A stretch of DNA of 5,934 nucleotides from DSNY01 sp040752195 (GTDB lineage Bacteria; Pseudomonadota; Gammaproteobacteria; Burkholderiales; Burkholderiaceae_F). The position numbers and the translations under genes were made by a program. Of this stretch, positions 1 through 4,403 are shown in pieces. Below the pieces are notes generated by a model. The model did no database searches. It was given only the letters and a program-made list of their open reading frames with translations, and had not been told where the DNA came from. Each line of letters starts with the position of its first letter. Position 1 is the stretch's first letter. The stretch covers positions 1 through 5,934 of the forward strand of contig JBFMFC010000109.1 of assembly GCA_040752195.1 (NCBI GenBank), written 5' to 3'.

Positions 1-152
1 TCGAGCAGCTGGCGCCGCCACTCCGTTACCTGGTTCGGATGGACATCGAAGCGCTGCGCGATCTCGGTCACGGTCCTCTCGCCCTTAATCGCCTCCAGCG
101 CCACCTTGGCCTTGAACGCCGCTGTGTGGTTGCGGCGCGGTCTCTTGCTCAT
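1..152 (-). CDS. IS3-family transposase OrfA, N-terminal 50 residues (partial)
   Basis: Reading leftward from an ATG at 152-150, the first 50 codons are open to the window edge and begin MSKRPRRNHTAAFKAKVALE. The pattern of a basic N-terminus, then TAAFKAKVALEAIKGE, then TVTEIAQRFDVHPNQVTEW is the helix-turn-helix domain of IS3/IS911-type OrfA proteins (transposase_8 family). This domain binds the terminal repeats. In IS3 elements OrfA is normally about 90-110 residues and is followed by OrfB, the DDE integrase-fold part, made as an OrfAB fusion by programmed -1 frameshifting; none of that is visible here. The start is supported by a Shine-Dalgarno AGGAG (plus-strand CTCCT at 161-165), 8 nt upstream. 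The subgroup within IS3 cannot be assigned from this fragment, nor can it be said whether the full element is intact. Confidence 0.88.
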   Translation of the reverse strand, partial: MSKRPRRNHTAAFKAKVALEAIKGERTVTEIAQRFDVHPNQVTEWRRQLL

Positions 153-245
153 GCTTTCTGCTCCTGTTGCACCGGGCTCTATCCTCGCCCATCGGAGCAG
201 CCTACTCACTTATCGCCCTGCCCAGTTTTCCGGCGCCACTTCTCA
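1..245 (-). mobile_element. End of an IS3-family insertion sequence (partial)
   Basis: The left part of the window is the 5' end of an IS3-family element reading leftward and leaving the window after 50 codons of OrfA. Between the OrfA start (152) and the thiD flank there is non-coding sequence of the kind found at IS ends. The outer boundary is inferred: read on the minus strand, a plausible terminal repeat beginning TGAGAAGTGGCGCC starts at 245, which fits the TG...CA ends usual for IS3 elements. An alternative start, TGGCGCCGG, would put the boundary at 238. The opposite end and the target-site duplication lie outside the window, so the exact tip cannot be confirmed. The element ends roughly 50 bp upstream of thiD. 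Confidence 0.7.
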
Positions 246-295
246 AGCTAAGCTCGGATCCCGACCGACACCCGTGAAGTCCGTCACACGCCGCC

Positions 296-1120
296 ATGGC
301 GCAGCGACGCATCCCCAACACCGTCACCATCGCCGGCGTCGACCCGTCCGGCGGCGCCGGCATCGTCGCCGACGTCAAGGCGATGAGCGCGCTCGGCGCC
401 TACGCCTGCGCGGTCGTCGCCGCGCTGACCGCGCAGAACACGCAGGCGGTCAGCGGCGTGTTTGCCGTCCCGGGCGACTTCGTACGCGCGCAGATCGACA
501 CGCTGTTCGCCGACGTCGCGATCGACGCCGCGAAGATCGGCATGGTCGGGCAGGCGCCGGTCATCGAAGCGGTCGCCGCGGCTCTGGCGCGCTGGCAGCC
601 GCCGCACGTCGTGCTCGACCCGGTGATGGTCGCCAAGAGCGGCGATCCGCTGCTGGAAAAGGCGGCCGTCGGCGCGCTGCGCGAGGCGCTGCTGCCGCTC
701 GCGACGCTGATCACCCCCAACCTGCCCGAAGCCGGCGTGCTGCTCGAAAGCCGCGCGCCCGACAACCTGAAGGAGATGTACCGCGCAGCCGAGCGGCTGC
801 GCGAGAAGATGGCGCACGCGGCCGGCCGCTGGGTGTTGCTCAAGGGCGGGCATCTGCCGGGCGGCGCGGCGATCGACCTGCTGCACGACGGCGACCGGAT
901 GATCGAGCTGGCCGCGCCGCGCGTGGCGACGAAGAACACGCACGGCACCGGCTGCACGCTGTCGGCTGCGCTCGCCGCGCTGCTGCCGCAGACAGCGGAT
1001 GTCCCGGCCGCCGCGCGCCGCGCGAAGGCGTATCTGACCGAGGCGCTGAAGCACGCCGACGAGTTGGACGTCGGCAAGGGACACGGGCCGGTGCATCACT
1101 TCCACGCCATGTGGAAGTGA
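296..1120 (+). CDS. thiD: Bifunctional hydroxymethylpyrimidine kinase / phosphomethylpyrimidine kinase
   Basis: This 274-residue cytoplasmic enzyme phosphorylates 4-amino-5-hydroxymethyl-2-methylpyrimidine (HMP) and then HMP-phosphate, giving the HMP-PP used by thiamine-phosphate synthase. Its length is close to the usual 265-280. It has the ribokinase-like fold throughout: TIAGVDPSGGAGI at residues 11-23, the HMP-contacting TAQNT stretch around Gln48, KIGMVG at 80-85, VVLDPVMVAKSG at 105-116, ITPNLPEA at 139-146, LLKGGH at 181-186, and the anion-hole/catalytic HGTGC at 216-220 with Cys220. The C-terminus ends VGKGHGPVHHFHAMWK, typical of ThiD. The ATG at 296 is the only reasonable start, because an in-frame TGA lies at 275-277. 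No strong Shine-Dalgarno precedes it. It stands alone: an IS end lies about 50 bp upstream and the paa pair converges downstream. No TPP riboswitch is visible. Confidence 0.96.
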   Translation: MAQRRIPNTVTIAGVDPSGGAGIVADVKAMSALGAYACAVVAALTAQNTQAVSGVFAVPGDFVRAQIDTLFADVAIDAAKIGMVGQAPVIEAVAAALARWQPPHVVLDPVMVAKSGDPLLEKAAVGALREALLPLATLITPNLPEAGVLLESRAPDNLKEMYRAAERLREKMAHAAGRWVLLKGGHLPGGAAIDLLHDGDRMIELAAPRVATKNTHGTGCTLSAALAALLPQTADVPAAARRAKAYLTEALKHADELDVGKGHGPVHHFHAMWK

Positions 1121-1141
1121 TCGCCGCAGCGTTCCTGCCGC

Positions 1142-1747
1142 TCAGCTTTTCTTCAACGCGACCTTCGGCACCGCCCCGCTCATCGGCTCGATGCGCCTGC
1201 GATCGGGTTCGACCGCTGCGAGCGGCGTCACTTCGCGCATCGTCTTCAGGCTGCGCACGGCGAGGTTCTGGTACTCGCGCGTGCCGGCGGCCTTCCACTC
1301 GAGCTCGTCGGCCGACAGCTCGCGCAGGATCTTCGCGGGAACGCCGGCGGCGAGCATGCGCGGCGGGATCACCATCGCGGCCTTGACGAAGGCGCACGCG
1401 GCGATCATCGCGGATTCGCCGACGACGGCTTCGTCCATCACGACCGCATTCATGCCGACCAGCGCATTGCGCTTGACGATGCAGCCGTGCAGCACCGCGC
1501 CGTGGCCGATGTGGCCGTCGGCCTCGACCACGGTGTCGGCGTGCGGAAAGCCGTGGACGACGCAGGTGTCCTGCAGATTGGCGCCTTCCTCGAACACGAT
1601 GCGGCCGAAGTCGCCGCGGATGCTCGCCGCCGGGCCGACGTAGCAGCGCGGCCCGATGATCACGTCGCCGATCAGGACCGCGGTCGGATGAACGAACGCG
1701 GTCGGATCGATCACCGGCCGGATGCCGTCGATTTCGTAGCAGGGCAT
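1142..1747 (-). CDS. paaY: Phenylacetic acid degradation protein PaaY, hexapeptide-repeat thioesterase
   Basis: This 201-residue protein (E. coli PaaY is about 196) belongs to the gamma-carbonic-anhydrase-like left-handed beta-helix family. In E. coli, PaaY hydrolyses CoA thioesters formed as dead-end products of the phenylacetate route, such as ring-hydroxylated or cycloheptatriene-carboxyl-CoA. Residues 1-60 (VIDPTAFVHPTAVLIGDVIIG, then ASIRGDFGRI, then GANLQD) and 77-125 show the repeats. The three expected metal-binding histidines are His65 in VVHG, His82 and His87 in the GHIGHGAVLHG segment. The C-terminal helix contains LSADELEWKAAGTREYQ. The ATG at 1747-1745 matches family N-termini (MPxYxIDG). 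The frame stays open much further upstream, but that extension runs antisense-shifted through paaN and is a composition artefact. There is no clear Shine-Dalgarno; the paaN stop is 11 bp upstream, so translation is probably coupled to paaN. Confidence 0.95.
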   Translation of the reverse strand: MPCYEIDGIRPVIDPTAFVHPTAVLIGDVIIGPRCYVGPAASIRGDFGRIVFEEGANLQDTCVVHGFPHADTVVEADGHIGHGAVLHGCIVKRNALVGMNAVVMDEAVVGESAMIAACAFVKAAMVIPPRMLAAGVPAKILRELSADELEWKAAGTREYQNLAVRSLKTMREVTPLAAVEPDRRRIEPMSGAVPKVALKKS

Positions 1748-1758
1748 CGGTGCGGACG

Positions 1759-3420
1759 CTACACGTGCCAGCGCCGCTGCACGACGCGGAAGCGGTTGGC
1801 GACGAACGCCGAGTCGGTGTAGCTCGCGTTGGCGGCGGGGTTGGCGCCGGTGGCGTGGAAGTCGGAGAACGACGCCGACTGATTGACGTAGACGTTGCCG
1901 GTCAGATTGATCGACAGCGCCACACCCGCGCGCAGCGTGGCCTCGGTCATCGCGTCGATCACGGGCTGCTTCGTCGAATACAGCCCGGCGGTCAGCGCGC
2001 CGTGCTCGCGGACGATCCGTTCCGCGAGCGCCACCGCCGCGCTCGCGTCGCCCGGCACGGCGACCACGGTGCTGATCGGGCCGAAGCGCTCCTGCATGTA
2101 GACGCCCTCGTCTTTCGCGTCGCACTTGAGCACGACGGGGGTGCGCACCTCGGCGGCGGGAAACTCCGCGTTCGCGACCTTCCTCGACGCGAGCACGACG
2201 GTCGCCACGGAGTGCGCCTCTTCGATGCGCCTGAGCGTCTCGGGCGACTGGATCGCGCCGAGCACCGCACACGCGGTCGCGGGATCTGCCAGCAGCTTGT
2301 CGATGGCGGCGCCGAGATCGGCGGCGACCTCGTCGAAGGACTTGCGGCCGGTCTCGGTGTCGATGCCGCCGGCGGGAACCAGGATCGCCTTGGTCGTCGT
2401 GCACATCTGCCCCGAGTACAGCGACAGCGTGAACGCGAGGTTGCGCAGCATGCCCTTGTAGTTGTCGGTCGACTCGGCGACGACGACGTTCACCCCCGAC
2501 AGCTCCGCGTAGACCTGCTTGCCGCGCGCGTTGTCGAGCAGCCAGCGGCCGAAGCTCGAGCCGCCGGTGAAGTCGATCGACTTCACGGCCGGGTGCGTCG
2601 CCAGCTTCTGCGTGGCGGCCGCGTCGACGGCGGCCAGCGTCACCAGGTTCGGGTCGATGCCGTTGTCGCGCAGCACGTCGCGCGCGATCGCGACCGAGAT
2701 CGCCGCCGCGAGCGTGCTCGCCGGATGCGGCTTGACGATCACCGGATTGCCGGTCGCGAGCGCGGCGAACAGCCCCGGGTACGTGTTCCATGTCGGAAAC
2801 GTCGAGCAGCCGATCACGAGCGCCGGCCCGCGGCCGACGACCTCGAAGCGCTTTTCCATCACGATCGGCGGGTTCTTGCCCTGCGGCTTTTCCCAACGCG
2901 CTTCGCGCGGGACGAAGGCCATCTCGCGCCACGCATACGCGACCGCTTCGAGCCCGCGGTCCTGGGCGTGCGGACCGCCCGCCTGGAACGCCATCATCCA
3001 GCCCTGACCGGTCGTGTACATCACCGCATACGCGATGTCGAAGCTGCGCTTGTTCAGCCGGTCGAGGATCTCCAGACACACGCCCGTGCGGCCATCCGCG
3101 CCCAGCCTGCGCCACGCCGGCATCGCGGCCAGGCCCGCAGCGATCAGCGCCTCGGCGTCGCACACGGGGTACTGCACGTCGAGCGCGACGCCGTACGGCG
3201 AGCGGTCGGCGGCGGTCCAGCCGCTGATGCCCGGCTGGTCGAGTTCGAAGCGCTTGCCGAACAGCGCATGGACGGCCTGCTTGCCGGCGTCGTTGGCGGT
3301 CTCTCCGTAATTCTTCGGGCTCGGCTGCTCGGGGTACGGGCTCCAGAACCCGCGCTGGGCGATCGCGGCCAGTGCGCCGTCGAGCACGGCGCGATGCTTT
3401 TCGAGCAATGGGTGCGTCAC
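1759..3420 (-). CDS. paaN: Phenylacetic acid degradation protein PaaN, aldehyde dehydrogenase of the ring-cleavage step
   Basis: This 553-residue protein has an aldehyde dehydrogenase fold over almost its whole length. It should oxidise 3-oxo-5,6-dehydrosuberyl-CoA semialdehyde, made by hydrolytic opening of oxepin-CoA, to the acid using NADP+. Visible motifs (numbered from the GTG start) are GNPVIVKP with the cofactor-binding Lys230, FTGGSSFG at 284-291, ELSG with general-base Glu307, GQMCTTTK with nucleophile Cys340, and QERFGPI with Glu444. The N-terminus HPLLEKHRAVLDGALAAI followed by WSPYPEQPSPKNYG is typical of the stand-alone PaaN family (about 550 residues). Unlike E. coli PaaZ (about 680 residues), there is no C-terminal MaoC-like hydratase domain. 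I chose GTG at 3420-3418 over the longer open frame beginning at 3603, because a strong AAGGAG sits 7 nt upstream and family similarity begins there. It is first of the paaN-paaY pair and is transcribed from the divergent control region. Confidence 0.94.
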   Translation of the reverse strand: MTHPLLEKHRAVLDGALAAIAQRGFWSPYPEQPSPKNYGETANDAGKQAVHALFGKRFELDQPGISGWTAADRSPYGVALDVQYPVCDAEALIAAGLAAMPAWRRLGADGRTGVCLEILDRLNKRSFDIAYAVMYTTGQGWMMAFQAGGPHAQDRGLEAVAYAWREMAFVPREARWEKPQGKNPPIVMEKRFEVVGRGPALVIGCSTFPTWNTYPGLFAALATGNPVIVKPHPASTLAAAISVAIARDVLRDNGIDPNLVTLAAVDAAATQKLATHPAVKSIDFTGGSSFGRWLLDNARGKQVYAELSGVNVVVAESTDNYKGMLRNLAFTLSLYSGQMCTTTKAILVPAGGIDTETGRKSFDEVAADLGAAIDKLLADPATACAVLGAIQSPETLRRIEEAHSVATVVLASRKVANAEFPAAEVRTPVVLKCDAKDEGVYMQERFGPISTVVAVPGDASAAVALAERIVREHGALTAGLYSTKQPVIDAMTEATLRAGVALSINLTGNVYVNQSASFSDFHATGANPAANASYTDSAFVANRFRVVQRRWHV

Positions 3421-3427
3421 GGGAGGT

Positions 3428-3433
3428 CTCCTT
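3428..3433 (-). promoter_or_regulatory. Ribosome binding site fixing the GTG start of paaN
   Basis: On the minus strand this reads AAGGAG, a near-perfect Shine-Dalgarno, 7 nt from the GTG at 3420-3418. It decides the start, since the reading frame itself is open to an ATG at 3603 that lies beyond the likely promoter. The surrounding 10-mer CAAGGAGACC is repeated exactly before paaG (3601-3610) in the opposite orientation. Confidence 0.85.
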
Positions 3434-3489
3434 GGAGTCGGGGCGTCGTGCGCTCGGCACACCGTCGGCCTTCGACCGGGCCGTTGGGC

Positions 3490-3518
3490 TTGCCGGGAAT
3501 GGTGGCACAAATTACGAT
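3490..3518 (+). promoter_or_regulatory. Candidate sigma-70 promoter for paaG-paaH
   Basis: TTGCCG (3490-3495, 4 of 6 to the -35 consensus) is separated by exactly 17 bp from TACGAT (3513-3518, 4 of 6 to the -10 consensus). Transcription would begin near 3525, inside the palindrome at 3518-3537, leaving a leader of about 87 nt before paaG. This is a motif reading only; hexamers of this quality can occur by chance, but the local A+T-rich patch in otherwise GC-rich DNA supports it. Confidence 0.5.
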
Positions 3519-3537
3519 TAACCGAACGGCCGGTCAA
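3509..3537 (-). promoter_or_regulatory. Candidate sigma-70 promoter for paaN-paaY
   Basis: On the minus strand, TTGACC (plus-strand 3532-3537, 5 of 6 to the -35 consensus) is followed after exactly 17 bp by TAATTT (plus-strand 3509-3514, a weak -10 at 3 of 6). The start point would fall near 3502, giving a leader of about 80 nt to the paaN GTG. The -35 box is itself one arm of the palindrome at 3518-3537, so a bound repressor would block RNA polymerase directly. Confidence 0.5.
3518..3537. promoter_or_regulatory. Palindromic operator, probably for a TetR-family PaaR-type repressor
   Basis: The 20 bp TTAACCGAACGGCCGGTCAA reads as TTAACCG - 6 bp - CGGTCAA. The arms are inverted repeats with one mismatch. 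The core ACCGAACGGCCGGT (3521-3534) fits ACCG-NN-CG-NN-CGGT, a spacing characteristic of TetR-family operators, including those described for PaaR regulators of phenylacetate genes that release DNA on binding phenylacetyl-CoA. It lies between divergent paa genes and overlaps both candidate promoters. The identity of the regulator is inferred; no regulator gene is in the window. Confidence 0.7.
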
Positions 3538-3544
3538 CGAATCG

Positions 3545-3559
3545 GCCCGGTCGCCGGGC
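3545..3559 (+). other. GC-rich hairpin in the paaG leader
   Basis: GCCCGG (3545-3550), a three-base TCG loop, and CCGGGC (3554-3559) form a perfect 6-bp all-GC stem in the predicted paaG transcript, starting about 20 nt after the inferred transcription start. No U-tract follows, so it is not an intrinsic terminator. It may stabilise the 5' end of the mRNA or be incidental in GC-rich sequence. Confidence 0.4.
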
Positions 3560-3570
3560 GAAATCGGCGA

Positions 3571-3585
3571 CCGCAACGGGTGCGG
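3571..3585 (+). other. Second hairpin in the paaG leader
   Basis: CCGCA (3571-3575) and TGCGG (3581-3585) pair across a 5-base loop, ACGGG. It ends 16 nt before the paaG Shine-Dalgarno, so it would leave the ribosome site free. The stem is short and may be chance; it is listed because it sits 11 nt after the stronger hairpin at 3545-3559. Confidence 0.3.
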
Positions 3586-3611
3586 CAGCGCACCGCGCCG
3601 CAAGGAGACCC

Positions 3612-4403
3612 ATGGCGTACGAGACGATCCGGCTGGACGTGAGCCGCGGCGTGGCCACGCTGACCCTGAATCGGCCCGAGCGGCTGAACAGTTTCACCGT
3701 CGCGATGCACGGCGAAGTGCGCGACGCGCTCGACGCGATCCGCGCCGACCGCACCGTGCGCTGCCTCGTGCTGACCGGCGCGGGCCGCGGCTTCTGCGCC
3801 GGTCAGGACCTGTCGGACCGCGCGGTGGCGCCCGGCGATGCGCCGCTCGACCTGGGCGAATCGATCGAGAACTACTACAAGCCGCTGGTGCTCGCACTGC
3901 ACCATCTACCGCTGCCGGTGATCGCCGCGGTCAACGGCGTGGCGGCGGGCGCGGGCGCGAACATCGCGCTCGCCTGCGACCTCGTCTACGCGGCGCGGTC
4001 GGCGAGCTTCATCCAGTCGTTCGCCAAGATCGGGCTGGTGCCGGACAGCGGCGGCACGTGGATCCTGCCGCGGCTGGTGGGCTCGGCGCGCGCGCTGGGG
4101 CTGGCGCTGCTCGGCGAGAAGCTGAGCGCGGAGCAGGCCGAGGCCTGGGGACTGATCTGGAAGTGCGTCGACGACGCCGCGCTCGCGCCGACCGTGCGCG
4201 CGGTCGCCGAGCAGCTCGCCGCCGGACCGACGCGAGGCTATGCGCGCACCAAGCAGGCGATCCGCGCGGCCACGGGGCTCACGCTCGAGGCGAGCCTCGA
4301 TCTGGAGCGCGATTTCCAGCGCGAGCTGGGCCGCTCGCGCGACTACCGTGAAGGCGTGGCCGCCTTCATGGAGAAGCGCGCGCCGAAGTTCATCGGGGAA
4401 TGA
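3612..4403 (+). CDS. paaG: Ring 1,2-epoxyphenylacetyl-CoA isomerase (PaaG, crotonase family)
   Basis: This 263-residue cytoplasmic crotonase-fold enzyme (E. coli PaaG is 262) should isomerise the non-aromatic ring-1,2-epoxyphenylacetyl-CoA to oxepin-CoA. PaaG enzymes also shift double bonds later in the pathway. It matches PaaG along its whole length: TLTLNRPERLNSF at residues 16-28, LTGAGRGFCAGQDLSDR at 54-70 with the first oxyanion-hole amide at Ala63, NGVAAGAGANIAL at 108-120 with the second at Gly113, and GLVPDSGGTW at 141-150 containing the catalytic acid (Asp145). After these come ALLGEKLSAEQAEAWGLIW and, near the end, LERDFQRELGRSRDYREGVAAF. A catalytic Glu in the first position used by ordinary enoyl-CoA hydratases is replaced by Asn117, as in PaaG. 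AAGGAG at 3602-3607, only 4 nt from the ATG, is its ribosome site. It overlaps paaH by four bases (ATGA). Confidence 0.95.
   Translation: MAYETIRLDVSRGVATLTLNRPERLNSFTVAMHGEVRDALDAIRADRTVRCLVLTGAGRGFCAGQDLSDRAVAPGDAPLDLGESIENYYKPLVLALHHLPLPVIAAVNGVAAGAGANIALACDLVYAARSASFIQSFAKIGLVPDSGGTWILPRLVGSARALGLALLGEKLSAEQAEAWGLIWKCVDDAALAPTVRAVAEQLAAGPTRGYARTKQAIRAATGLTLEASLDLERDFQRELGRSRDYREGVAAFMEKRAPKFIGE

Noticed and set aside
246..295. A TPP riboswitch upstream of thiD
   Set aside because: Only about 50 bp separate the IS tip from the start codon, and the conserved CTGAGA-type core and accompanying stems are absent.
1121..1141. An intrinsic terminator between thiD and paaY
   Set aside because: The best pairing is four bases (GCAG with CTGC) with no following T-tract, too weak to call.
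106..1386. A 426-residue plus-strand frame crossing the IS end and thiD
   Set aside because: It spans an IS boundary, becomes an Arg/Ala-rich string within thiD, and conflicts with the thiD frame.
1142..3508. A 788-residue minus-strand open frame ending in the PaaY sequence
   Set aside because: Only the last 201 residues are PaaY-like. The upstream 587 are an arginine-rich out-of-frame reading of paaN, common in GC-rich DNA, so there is no fusion protein.
1759..3603. A longer paaN starting at the ATG near 3603 (614 residues)
   Set aside because: The extra 61 residues are low-quality Arg/Pro-rich sequence covering the likely promoter and operator, while GTG at 3420 has a strong Shine-Dalgarno and matches where family similarity begins.
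1750..3642. A 630-residue plus-strand open frame antisense to paaN
   Set aside because: It is rich in Arg, His and Gly with no recognisable motif, and mirrors a well-supported aldehyde dehydrogenase gene. It is a shadow frame.
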